Part shown: positions 37,176-44,472 of the stretch, piece after piece
Numbering within the stretch: the stretch's first letter is position 1
Layout: each line of letters starts with the position of its first letter
From: Bacteroidia bacterium
GTDB taxonomy: Bacteria; Bacteroidota; Bacteroidia; Flavobacteriales; Flavobacteriaceae
Reading direction: 5' to 3'
Assembly (NCBI GenBank): GCA_030425285.1
Contig: JAUIAY010000006.1
Span: forward strand, 87,478 to 151,477
DNA length: 64,000 nt
Position numbers and translations under genes: made by a program
Notes under the pieces: generated by a model
What the model saw: only the letters and a program-made list of their open reading frames with translations
Databases searched by the model: none
What the model was told of the DNA's origin: nothing

Positions 37176-37439
37176 ATGGGAAAAAAACCAAACCCAGAGT
37201 ATCCGCAGTCTGCAACCCTGATTATGGATGCCCAAATGATTGCCAATGAAGAGTGGTTCACCATTAATGATGCCATGAAATTCTTCAACATCAGCCGGAG
37301 TAGTCTGTACAGGCTACGGATTAAAAACCAGCTTCCTTCACTTCAATTGGGTGGTACTGTTGTACTTCCCAAAAGCCTTATCAACAAGCTGCTTTTAGAC
37401 AAAACTTTAAGCCAAAACAAAGGTTTTTTTGATAAGTGA
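37176..37439 (+). CDS. small helix-turn-helix (excisionase-type) protein
   Basis: 87 residues. Residues about 28-70 (WFTINDAMKFFNISRSSLYRLRIKNQLPSLQLGGTVVL) are a MerR/excisionase-like HTH_17 with the wing contacting DNA; the rest is short and polar. Such proteins regulate or direct recombination of mobile elements. It faces the DUF6266 gene convergently. It is followed by a terminator at 37492. Whether it belongs to the accessory locus downstream is inference. Confidence 0.75.
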   Translation: MGKKPNPEYPQSATLIMDAQMIANEEWFTINDAMKFFNISRSSLYRLRIKNQLPSLQLGGTVVLPKSLINKLLLDKTLSQNKGFFDK

Positions 37440-37491
37440 ACGCTTGGCCATCTATATGGTTTTCCCACATAACTAATAGTAATAGCAACAG

Positions 37492-37520
37492 GCCTTTACC
37501 CTATGGTAAAGGCTTTTTTT
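37492..37520 (+). terminator. rho-independent terminator after HTH gene
   Basis: GCCTTTACC and GGTAAAGGC form a 9-bp stem with loop CTAT and a run of seven T. Confidence 0.9.
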
Positions 37521-37600
37521 ATACACGTCATTGCGAGGGCCTCATTACAGGTAGGCTCAATGAAGCAGTGTGGGATGACAAACCTTGTGCTGCTTTAATA

Positions 37601-37625
37601 GATCCTGAACCAAGTTCAGGATGAC
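37601..37625. repeat. REP-like palindrome, related variant
   Basis: GATCCTGAAC, CAA, GTTCAGGATGAC: a palindrome of the same family as the copies at 36252 and 37705, with CCTGAAC instead of GCTGAAC arms. Confidence 0.65.
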
Positions 37626-37704
37626 AAAACCTATGGTTTTTTTTAACCGTTCAATCCTGTAATGACCCACAAAGAAGTTGTGCATGGTTTGTTTTTACCA
37701 AAGA

Positions 37705-37733
37705 CCTGTCATGCTGAACTTGGTTCAGCATCT
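37705..37733. repeat. REP-like palindromic repeat, copy 2
   Basis: CCTGTCATGCTGAAC, TTG, GTTCAGCATCT: differs at one base from the copy at 36252-36280; the arms ATGCTGAAC/GTTCAGCAT are perfect. Confidence 0.75.
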
Positions 37734-37830
37734 AAAAATTGGCAGTTGCTCCTTAATAGAATAGCAACGCGAATGCTTCGATTTCTGCAGGACATTTCGA
37801 GAACCTCAATGCCCGAGCACAATGACCCAT

Positions 37831-37871
37831 AAAAAAAGGCCCTTGCCCTAACAGCAAAGACCTTTTTTATT
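37831..37871 (-). terminator. probable terminator of DUF6266 gene
   Basis: An imperfect stem (AAAAAAGGCCCTTGC / GCAAAGACCTTTTTT, two mismatches). On the minus strand it ends in a T run just after the DUF6266 stop. Confidence 0.6.
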
Positions 37872-37886
37872 AACTAGTCCTAGAGA

Positions 37887-38528
37887 TTACAACACCGTAA
37901 CCACGCCTAAATAGGTACTAACGGCTGCCAGCTTACCGGTTTCGACAACAAAGGTAGCCCATACCTGTACCTCCTGCCCTGCCATAAAGGCCGGAAGGGT
38001 GAGCTGCACGGCGGTTTCCTCGCGGGTACCCACAAACTCAAATATTTGGTACAGTTGGGTAGCTGGTGCAAATACCACCGCCACCAGTTGGTCCAAGGGG
38101 TTGGCATTGCCCTGCCCACTGTTATCAACCCAGCCCAAGTCTAGAACCTGGTTAGCTGCTGCTGCTAGGGTTGGTCTTTCAAGCCCTCTTAAATCGCCTT
38201 TACTAATAAGCACCTTGGCAAAGTCTATTTCAAAACCGCCCAGTACTTCAATAAGGGCCTCTTTCATGTGGTAAGAGGTTGCTAGATTGTAGGGTGACTT
38301 ATCGCCCTGCTTTTTTCCATAATACTTGCTTACCACGCTCTTTATAGGGTTTAAAAACCTAATAACGGTTTTAAAACGTTCACGTTGTAGCAATTGCTCT
38401 TCAGTAGGTGTGTAGTTACCTCGTTGTGGTAAACTGCGCATCACGTTTTTACCTCTCCAGCGAGCGCCAACTACGTTGCCCACTTTTCCGGAAAAGCCAC
38501 CTAGGATGCCTTTTTCAAATGTTGCCAT
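37887..38528 (-). CDS. DUF6266 family protein
   Basis: 213 residues. The N-terminus MATFEKGILGGFSGKVGNVV and ARWRGKNVMRSLPQRGNYTPT, followed by QLLQRERFKTVIRFLNPIKSVV, is the signature of the DUF6266 family of Bacteroidota. The C-terminal part is predicted beta-rich (VQLTLPAFMAGQEVQVWATFV). The function is unknown. Its promoter region carries eight 10-bp TTGACAC repeats and three TTGTTCGAG repeats. The cassette carrying a restriction-modification pair begins about 350 bp upstream of its start. A protein of similar overall style is encoded at 57851 beside the recombinase. Confidence 0.8.
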   Translation of the reverse strand: MATFEKGILGGFSGKVGNVVGARWRGKNVMRSLPQRGNYTPTEEQLLQRERFKTVIRFLNPIKSVVSKYYGKKQGDKSPYNLATSYHMKEALIEVLGGFEIDFAKVLISKGDLRGLERPTLAAAANQVLDLGWVDNSGQGNANPLDQLVAVVFAPATQLYQIFEFVGTREETAVQLTLPAFMAGQEVQVWATFVVETGKLAAVSTYLGVVTVL

Positions 38529-38594
38529 AATTTATGGTATTTGGGGTTAAACATGCCGCCAAAGTAAATCCTAACGTTTTGATATGCAAGACCC

Positions 38595-38670
38595 TGACAC
38601 ATATTGACACGTATTGACACAAGTTGACACACATTGACACACATTGACACACATTGACACATATTGACAC
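38595..38670. repeat. eight tandem 10-bp iterons (TTGACAC)
   Basis: TGACAC occurs at 38595, 38605, 38615, 38625, 38635, 38645, 38655 and 38665, every 10 bp exactly, mostly as TTGACACACA or TTGACACATA. A period of about one helical turn puts all copies on one face of the DNA. They lie 67-142 bp before the DUF6266 start codon. Confidence 0.95.
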
Positions 38671-38693
38671 AATTTTGCAATTTTAAGGGGGTT

Positions 38694-38724
38694 TTGTTCG
38701 AGTGTTGTTCGAGGATTGTTCGAG
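38694..38724. repeat. three 11-bp spaced TTGTTCGAG repeats
   Basis: TTGTTCGAG occurs at 38694, 38705 and 38716 (11-bp period), right after the 10-bp iterons. A related TTCTCGAA lies near 38757. Confidence 0.9.
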
Positions 38725-38852
38725 AACGGGTTTTAAAAATGCGATTTTTTAGGACGATTCTCGAAGGAATGTGGGAGAAGGGGCATAAATACTAGAAAAA
38801 ACCCACATGAATTGTAAGAATTTTAACTATTTTTAGAGGTGTAAACATAATG

Positions 38853-38878
38853 GGAATAAACACAATTGTGTTTATTCC
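38853..38878. repeat. 26-bp perfect palindrome next to cassette start
   Basis: Half site GGAATAAACACAA and its exact complement meet without a spacer. It ends 3 bp before the GTTGTAAGTAATGC end of the R-M cassette, so it is either the recombination site preceding that cassette or a dimer operator. Confidence 0.85.
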
Positions 38879-38942
38879 ATTGTTGTAAGTAATGCAGAAA
38901 TCGAGCTGAAATTGAGCATTTGAACTAAAAAAGCCAACGCTC

Positions 38943-39008
38943 AAACAGCACATTTGGTTTTTTTCCAATACATAAGCCAACGCTCAAAAAACCAAAAGAG
39001 CTTTTTTT
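38943..39008. repeat. ACA/AGA internal-loop hairpin, copy 1
   Basis: AAACAGC-ACA-TTTGGTTTTTT faces AAAAAACCAAA-AGA-GCT. The same fold with different stem bases recurs at 41877 and 62875. It lies near the start of cassette 1, upstream of the promoter of the R-M genes. The outer stem is partly decayed here. Confidence 0.7.
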
Positions 39009-39038
39009 TTGCCAACGATCGAAATAAAGCTAAATTTG
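39008..39038 (+). promoter_or_regulatory. promoter of R-M genes
   Basis: TTTG at 39008-39011 and TAAATTTG at 39031-39038 match the Bacteroidota -33 (TTTG) and -7 (TAnnTTTG) elements with a 19-bp spacer, 25 bp before the GTG start. Confidence 0.75.
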
Positions 39039-39063
39039 AGATATAAAAAACACCAACCAAAGA

Positions 39064-40911
39064 GTGAGTAAGAACGAAAGAATAACTGAAAATTTAGTCA
39101 GAGATATATTAAGAGACTTGAACTACTACAAACAAGAAGAAACTGTTGTAGAAGAACAAAAAAGTCAAATTGAAGAAGTAAAAAAACTTCTTAAAGGAGC
39201 TAGTAAAACTGGTAAAGGAGGAATCGGGGCACCTGAATTTATAATTTCAACATCTGAAACACCTGATTTTATAATAGTTTTTGAATGTAAAGCAGACACT
39301 AAAAAACATCAAAGCCCAAAATTAGACAAACCTGTCGATTTTGCTGTGGATGGAGTTTTACATTATGGAAAAAAACTCGCAAAATCTTATAATGTCATTG
39401 CAGTTGCTGTAAGTGGACAAACAAAATCAAGTTTAAAAATTTCGAATTGGATTATTCCAAAAGGAAATACAACTGCAAAGCAACTTGTAAACAAATCTGG
39501 CAAAAAAATATCATCTATAATTTCGTTAGAGGACTATATCGAACACGGGGCTTTTGACCCAGATGTAGCAAAAAAACGTCATAGTGATTTAATGGAATTT
39601 TCCAGAGAATTACACAACTTTATGCGTGACCACGCAAAATTAACTGAAAGTGAAAAACCATTATTAGTAAGCGGAACTTTAATTGCACTTAAGAATAAAG
39701 CATTCGCAAAAAGTTATGATGTTTACAAGCCAGAGGAATTGCAGAAAGAATGGATGCGTGTAATAAAAGAAGAATTTAAAAAGGCTGACATACCAAATTC
39801 AAAAGAATATAGTATGACTCAACCATATTCTTCAATTGCAGTTCATCCAAATTTAGGAAAAGCACAAGCAAAATTTCCACAAGGAGTTTTATACGAACTA
39901 ATAAAAAAACTTAATGAAAAGGTTTGGCCTTTCATAAGTGTATATCACGATTTTGACGTAGTTGGGCAGTTCTATGGAGAGTTTTTAAAATATACAGGAG
40001 GAGACAAAAAAGCTTTAGGTATTGTTTTAACACCGAGACACGTTACAGAACTTTTTGCATCAATTGCCAATGTTCAAAAGGACAGTAAAGTTTTGGACAC
40101 CTGCGCAGGAACTGGAGGATTTTTAATTTCTGCGATGCATCAAATGTTCAAAAAAGCAGAAACAAAAGCTGAAAAGGAAATTATAAAAAAAGAAGGTCTA
40201 ATTGGAATAGAAAATCAACCTCAAATGTATGCTTTATCTGCAAGTAATATGATTTTGCGTGGAGATGGAAAAGCTAATTTGCATCAAGGAAGTTGTTTTG
40301 ACGAAGCGATAACTAAAGAAGTTACCAAACAGAAGTGTAATATTGGGATGATAAACCCACCATATTCACAGAGTGATGAAGATTTACACGAACTTGTTTT
40401 TGTGAAACATATGCTAGATTGTTTGGACAAAAATGGTATTGGTATAGCAATTGTGCCTATGTCTTGTGCTATTTCACCACATCCAAAAAGAGAAGAATTA
40501 CTTAAACATCATACTCTTGACGCAGTAATGTCAATGCCAACTGAATTATTTTATCCAGTTGGTACTGTTACTTGTATTATGGTTTTTAAAGCTCATATTC
40601 CTCACGAAATTAGTAATTATAAAACTTGGTTTGGCTATTGGAAAGAAGATGGGTTTACAAAAACAAAGCATAAAGGAAGGATTGACCAAAACAATCAATG
40701 GATAACAATTAGAGACAAGTGGGTAGACTCTTATAGAAATCGAGAAGATATTCCTGGAGAATGCATTAAGCAGAAAGTTACTGCAAATGACGAATGGTGT
40801 GCGGAAGCCTATATGAAAACAAATTATTCGGTAATTAATAAAAAGATGTTTGAAAATACGATTAAAAACTACGCATTTTTCAAACAAACCTTGCTTAAAG
40901 AAAAAGAGTGA
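39064..40911 (+). CDS. BcgI-like restriction-modification subunit (nuclease plus N6-adenine methylase)
   Basis: 615 residues starting with GTG. The N-terminal third has a PD-(D/E)xK-like nuclease core: PDFIIVFECKAD near residues 67-78. The middle has an N6-adenine methylase: SAM motif DTCAGTGGF near residue 344 and catalytic NPPY near residue 431. The next gene is a separate specificity subunit. Cleavage and methylation in one chain plus a separate specificity chain is the layout of type IIB BcgI (A plus B subunits, similar sizes). No separate type I HsdR is present. It probably defends against phage. It is carried in cassette 1. Confidence 0.85.
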   Translation: MSKNERITENLVRDILRDLNYYKQEETVVEEQKSQIEEVKKLLKGASKTGKGGIGAPEFIISTSETPDFIIVFECKADTKKHQSPKLDKPVDFAVDGVLHYGKKLAKSYNVIAVAVSGQTKSSLKISNWIIPKGNTTAKQLVNKSGKKISSIISLEDYIEHGAFDPDVAKKRHSDLMEFSRELHNFMRDHAKLTESEKPLLVSGTLIALKNKAFAKSYDVYKPEELQKEWMRVIKEEFKKADIPNSKEYSMTQPYSSIAVHPNLGKAQAKFPQGVLYELIKKLNEKVWPFISVYHDFDVVGQFYGEFLKYTGGDKKALGIVLTPRHVTELFASIANVQKDSKVLDTCAGTGGFLISAMHQMFKKAETKAEKEIIKKEGLIGIENQPQMYALSASNMILRGDGKANLHQGSCFDEAITKEVTKQKCNIGMINPPYSQSDEDLHELVFVKHMLDCLDKNGIGIAIVPMSCAISPHPKREELLKHHTLDAVMSMPTELFYPVGTVTCIMVFKAHIPHEISNYKTWFGYWKEDGFTKTKHKGRIDQNNQWITIRDKWVDSYRNREDIPGECIKQKVTANDEWCAEAYMKTNYSVINKKMFENTIKNYAFFKQTLLKEKE

Positions 40912-41855
40912 TGAAACCATTAAACAAAATATTCAATATCACTTACCCTAAAACAATGGTTCTTAATAAACAAACCATAGACCCAAAAGGGGTGGCATTT
41001 ATTAGCTCTAAAGGCACTAATAATGGAATATCAGCTCGAATTGAGGAAAATAAATTAGCAAGAAAATATGAAGCAGGTGCAATAACAGTATCTTTAAAAG
41101 GTACAGTACTGTCCGCTTTTTTACAAATTGAGGATTTTTATATAGCTCATCAAACGGCTGTTCTATATCCAATTGAACCAATGTCAGACGAATTAAAATT
41201 GTTTTACTGTCTTTGCATATCAGCAAATAAATATCGTTACAATTACGGAAGACAAGCAGATAGAACCTTAAAAGAGCTAGAAGTTCCATCAAGGAAAGAA
41301 ATTCCAGAGTGGGTTTTTGATGTTGAAATTCAAGACTATGAAGATTTTTCTGAACCTTATTCAAATTCTAAAATTCCTGAATTAAATCCATCTAATTGGA
41401 AACCTTTTAGTTTAAACGAATTATTTGAATTAAAAAAAGGAAAACGACTAACAAAAGCCAATATGACAGAAGGGAATTTCCCCTTTATTGGGGCAATCGA
41501 TAAGGACAATGGGTATCGTCAGTTTATAGGTCAGAAGCCAATTCATAAGGCAAATACAATAACCGTTAACTATAATGGAAATGGTGTTGCAGAAGCATTC
41601 TATCAACCAAAACCTTTTAACTGTAGTGACGATGTAAACGTATTATATCCGAAATTCCAAATGAACCAATATATAGCTTTGTTTTTATGCACATTAATTA
41701 GATTAGAAAAATTCAGATTTAATTATGGAAGGAAATGGCATTTGGAAAGAATGAAATCCTCAAAAATTTATTTACCAATAAATGATGAAGGGAATGTTGA
41801 TTTTGAGTTTATGGAAAATTATATTAAAACTTTAGATTACTCAAAAACAGTTTAA
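40911..41855 (+). CDS. restriction-modification specificity subunit (BcgI B-like)
   Basis: About 314 residues. Two target-recognition halves are visible: KGTNNGISARIEEN ... YRYNYGRQADRTLKELEVP (first, to about residue 125) and LFELKKGKRLTKANMTEGNF ... FRFNYGRKWHLERMKSSKIYLP (second). The repeated FNYGR-type motif marks equivalent points in the two domains. Two TRDs recognise the two halves of a bipartite site. The ATG at 40911 overlaps the upstream TGA (TGATG), showing translational coupling; a GTG one codon earlier is also possible. Confidence 0.87.
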   Translation: MKPLNKIFNITYPKTMVLNKQTIDPKGVAFISSKGTNNGISARIEENKLARKYEAGAITVSLKGTVLSAFLQIEDFYIAHQTAVLYPIEPMSDELKLFYCLCISANKYRYNYGRQADRTLKELEVPSRKEIPEWVFDVEIQDYEDFSEPYSNSKIPELNPSNWKPFSLNELFELKKGKRLTKANMTEGNFPFIGAIDKDNGYRQFIGQKPIHKANTITVNYNGNGVAEAFYQPKPFNCSDDVNVLYPKFQMNQYIALFLCTLIRLEKFRFNYGRKWHLERMKSSKIYLPINDEGNVDFEFMENYIKTLDYSKTV

Positions 41856-41876
41856 CTGAAAACCAGTACATAAGCC

Positions 41877-41932
41877 ATACACATTTGCAATTCCCTATAG
41901 CCCACGCTACGCCAAAAATTACAAAAGAGTAT
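41877..41932. repeat. ACA/AGA internal-loop hairpin, copy 2
   Basis: ATAC-ACA-TTTGCAATT faces AATTACAAA-AGA-GTAT. The loop trinucleotides and TTTG/CAAA are conserved with the copies at 38943 and 62875, but the outer stem is different (ATAC/GTAT instead of CAGC/GCTG) and still paired. Confidence 0.7.
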
Positions 41933-41996
41933 CTCTTGCCAAGGCTCACATTTAAACTAAATAAGAAACATCGGAAAACCAAGCAGAACGTGAAAA

Positions 41997-42194
41997 GCAC
42001 TACTTACAACAACGTGTATAAAACATAGCTATTACAGGCTTTCCGAGAGGTTTTTGTATATTTATAAAGTACGCCAAATTTTTTATTTGGTTATATTTAG
42101 AAAAGAAAATTAAACATAAAAATAAAAAATTCGGCTTGTGCTAAATCCGAAAAGTTAGCGTTTATTTATACGCTACGTTTCATACACAAGACCG
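41997..42194. repeat. attC-like element B
   Basis: Cassette end GCACTACTTACAAC, then arm GTGTATAAAACATAGC (42014-42029) and arm GCTACGTTTCATACAC (42172-42187), then AAGACCG. The arms pair over 16 positions with mismatches only at 7 and 12, both A opposite C on the top strand. The interior shares words with element E (CGCCAAATTTTT, GGCTTGTG, CCGAAAA, CGCTACG). Confidence 0.8.
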
Positions 42195-42304
42195 ATGATA
42201 GCGCATTCGCCAAGGGCGAACTTTAATTACTCCGTGCTTTCAACTTCGCTAAGGCTCGTTGAACATAGGCGCACTCCCGTCCTTAAAGTAAATGCGCTAT
42301 CATC
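42194..42304. repeat. structured unit with 14-bp perfect inverted repeat
   Basis: GATGATAGCGCATT (42194-42207) and AATGCGCTATCATC (42291-42304) are perfectly complementary. Inside are a CGCC-AAG-GGCG hairpin, an ACTTTAA/TTAAAGT stem and a TTCAAC...GTTGAA stem, so it can fold into a branched structure of about 110 nt. It starts with the same G that follows the ACC of element B. Confidence 0.8.
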
Positions 42305-42570
42305 TAAGGGCTAAACCAAATTACTACATCGGCTTAAATCTTAAATATCGCCCTAGACGGGCTTCTAGCCAAAACGACGCGACATCGCCGCCTAAAAGTA
42401 ATTTGATCCAGATTCTCCAACTCCCAATACAACAAAATGGCAAATAACGGTAATGGCATTACCTATTTGGCAAACGATACCATGATCTTATTTCCTTGTT
42501 GTCTATCATGGTATCGTTATCCATTTTATTGTATCTTCGTTCTCGAACCTGAACTACGTTTAGCCCTTAG
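42304..42570. repeat. nested inverted repeats with 13-bp outer stem
   Basis: The outer stem is CTAAGGGCTAAAC (42304-42316) with GTTTAGCCCTTAG (42558-42570), perfect. Inner stems: CAAATTACT/AGTAATTTG (42317-42325, 42397-42405); GGTAATGGCATTACC self-complementary (42449-42463); AACGATACCATGAT/ATCATGGTATCGTT (42473-42486, 42505-42518). No reading frame is evident. Confidence 0.82.
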
Positions 42571-42591
42571 TTGTAGCCAATTAAAGAAAAC

Positions 42592-43425
42592 ATGATGAAA
42601 CTTATTTATAACATACTCCTCTGCTCATTAGTTACAATCGGATTCCATATTCAGGCGTATGGTCAACTAAAAAAAGTCATGACCTATAATATCCGTTATG
42701 ATAACCATGGAGACGGTATCAATAAATGGGACAACAGAAAACAGGAAGTTGCACACACCATAACCTATTATAAACCCGATGTGCTGGGTGTACAGGAAGG
42801 CTTGTTGCACCAACTAAACTATCTGGATGCACAATTGCCTAATTATACTAGAATAGGTGTTGGCCGTGATGATGGTATGAACAAAGGTGAGTTTAGTGCC
42901 ATATATTACAACCACAATACAGTATCCCTAATACAGGGTTCCACCTTTTGGCTATCTGAAACACCAGACAAGGTTTCGGTTGGCTGGGATGCCTCTATGG
43001 AGCGTATTTGTACCTATGGCTTGTTTCAAGACAAACAGACCAAGCAAAAGATATGGGTATTCAATACCCACTATGACCATATTGGGGAACTAGCTAGAGA
43101 ACAATCATCGGAACTTATCCTTAAAAAAATAAGCGACTTAAATACCGCTAATTATCCCGTGATACTCATGGGTGATTTTAATTCGGAACCCCACAGTCAA
43201 GCCATTAAAACCTTAACAAGCACCTTTGGAGATGCTTCAAAAACGGGTATTTATGGCCCAACAGGCACCTTTACAGGATTCACGGAAAACGCCATTCCTA
43301 AAAAACGCATTGACTACATTTTTGTAAAAAACATGGAAGTTGCTTCCTACAGACACATAGACGACAAGATGCCCAACAATCATTATTTATCGGATCATTT
43401 GCCGGTATTGATAGAGTTAAAATAA
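42592..43425 (+). CDS. secreted endonuclease/exonuclease/phosphatase family protein
   Basis: 277 residues with a signal peptide (about the first 24 residues, to AYG). EEP-fold motifs in order: MTYNIRYDNHGDG (Asn-metal region), VLGVQEG (metal-binding Glu), FNTHYDHIG, VILMGDFNSEP (Asp/Asn), YIFVKNM and LSDHLPV (catalytic His). It is a secreted or periplasmic phosphodiesterase/phosphatase of the Mg-dependent class; the substrate is not predictable. The ATG pair at 42592/42595 follows the hairpin field by about 20 nt. Confidence 0.9.
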   Translation: MMKLIYNILLCSLVTIGFHIQAYGQLKKVMTYNIRYDNHGDGINKWDNRKQEVAHTITYYKPDVLGVQEGLLHQLNYLDAQLPNYTRIGVGRDDGMNKGEFSAIYYNHNTVSLIQGSTFWLSETPDKVSVGWDASMERICTYGLFQDKQTKQKIWVFNTHYDHIGELAREQSSELILKKISDLNTANYPVILMGDFNSEPHSQAIKTLTSTFGDASKTGIYGPTGTFTGFTENAIPKKRIDYIFVKNMEVASYRHIDDKMPNNHYLSDHLPVLIELK

Positions 43426-43710
43426 CCATGGGTACCCGCTAGGGTTGTGCCTCCCTTGTAAACACGTCATTGCGATGCTGACGTTTACAGTCAGCAGAAG
43501 CAATCTCATAGTCCATAAGTAAACAAACAGGTTACTTCGGTCTACTATCTTCGGTCATAAACAAATAACCAAATTAACGAATAAACAGTCATCGGTCTCC
43601 AAAGGTTAACAGGCTGGATTCTCTCAATGACAAAGCACTTTTAAACAGGTGACTATATTTACAATTCATTAATCAATTAAAAATCATATATTTAGAGCAA
43701 CCAACCGACT
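43426..43710. other. non-coding spacer with REP-like words
   Basis: No gene. It contains a GTCATTGCGATGCTGACG ... CAGTCAGCAGAAGCAATCTC segment (43465-43510), related to the GTCATTGCGAGG intergenic repeats common in Bacteroidota and also near 37527. Confidence 0.6.
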
Positions 43711-44454
43711 ATGATTAAGTTCTTTAGAAAAATACGCCGGCAACTACTATCTGAAAACAAGTTTAGCAAATATCTGCTTTATGCCATTGGTGAAATTATC
43801 CTTGTGGTCATTGGTATTCTAATAGCCTTGCAGGTTAACAATTGGAATTTAAACCGTAAAACACAAGAAAAAGAACAAACCTATCTCAAGGAAATACAGA
43901 ACAACCTTCAGCAAGATTCCTTAAGACTACAAGCTGTGTTGGATTTTAATAAGAATAAGGCAAAAATTGTTGACAACATGTTACAGATTTTTGTTGATAC
44001 CCTTACAAACGAAGCGCGCTTTCAGATTTTTAATAAGTATGCCAATGACTTTACCTTTTACGAAGTGTTTGACCCTGTACGTCTGGCTTTCAACAATATG
44101 CTTTCGGCAGAAAATATTGATCTCATAACCAATAGTGACTTAAGGCAGGCCTTATCGGCCTATTATAACTACGACTATTTAAAAGGTGTTCAAAATCGTA
44201 TCATGGTCATGAACAGGCGTGTAGTTGATGAATCGTACCCCAAGTTCTTTACACGGGAGTTTGTTTCCAAGTGGATGGGTATTTCTTCCCAATTACCTCC
44301 TGTGAGTGAATTGGACATTGCTACAGATAAAAAATTGTTGTCTGACCTATTTGGCATAAAAATGATTCTTAATGCGCAAGATCAATTGATTATAGATACC
44401 AAAAAACAAAACCAGCAACTACTTACCTTATTACATTCAGACTTAAAGGATTAA
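43711..44454 (+). CDS. DUF6090 family membrane protein
   Basis: 247 residues. The N-terminus IKFFRKIRRQLLSENKFSKY followed by a membrane helix (LLYAIGEIILVVIGILIALQVNNWN) is the DUF6090 signature in Flavobacteriia. The remainder is a predicted helical periplasmic domain. Members often occur in several copies per genome. The function is unknown. Confidence 0.88.
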   Translation: MIKFFRKIRRQLLSENKFSKYLLYAIGEIILVVIGILIALQVNNWNLNRKTQEKEQTYLKEIQNNLQQDSLRLQAVLDFNKNKAKIVDNMLQIFVDTLTNEARFQIFNKYANDFTFYEVFDPVRLAFNNMLSAENIDLITNSDLRQALSAYYNYDYLKGVQNRIMVMNRRVVDESYPKFFTREFVSKWMGISSQLPPVSELDIATDKKLLSDLFGIKMILNAQDQLIIDTKKQNQQLLTLLHSDLKD

Positions 44455-44472
44455 TCAAAAACAATTATAATT

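Larger units (their letters stand above)
37440..37886. other. non-coding repeat-rich spacer
   Basis: No convincing gene. It holds a terminator (37492), a GTCATTGCGAGG word (near 37527), two REP-like palindromes (37601 and 37705), and an imperfect hairpin with A and T runs (about 37831-37870) that can terminate the DUF6266 gene coming from the right. Confidence 0.7.
38882..42193 (+). mobile_element. cassette 1: BcgI-like R-M unit with terminal inverted repeats
   Basis: The left end GTTGTAAGTAATGC (38882-38895) is complementary to GCACTACTTACAAC (41997-42010) at 13 of 14 positions. Immediately after the right end comes the 16-bp-stem element at 42014-42187, ending in AAGACC. Between them lie a promoter, the methylase/nuclease gene and its specificity gene. 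The same architecture is seen for the units at 59981 and 60947. The unit is seen directly; mobility is inferred. Confidence 0.75.
41856..42591. other. 736-bp non-coding region packed with inverted repeats
   Basis: No gene. In order: ACA/AGA hairpin (41877-41932), right end of cassette 1 (41997-42010), 16-bp-stem element (42014-42187), then nested perfect inverted repeats (42194-42570). See the separate entries. Confidence 0.85.

Noticed and set aside
37436..37624. 62-codon plus-strand reading frame after the HTH gene
   Set aside because: It runs across a terminator and two intergenic repeats; the sequence looks like translated repeat DNA.
38595..38670. Tandem repeats as a CRISPR array
   Set aside because: The unit is 10 bp with no unique spacers and there are no cas genes; it is an iteron array.
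39064..41855. Type I restriction system (HsdM/HsdS) with missing HsdR
   Set aside because: The methylase chain has its own PD-(D/E)xK-like nuclease region and the two chains have BcgI-like sizes, so a complete type IIB-like system is simpler.
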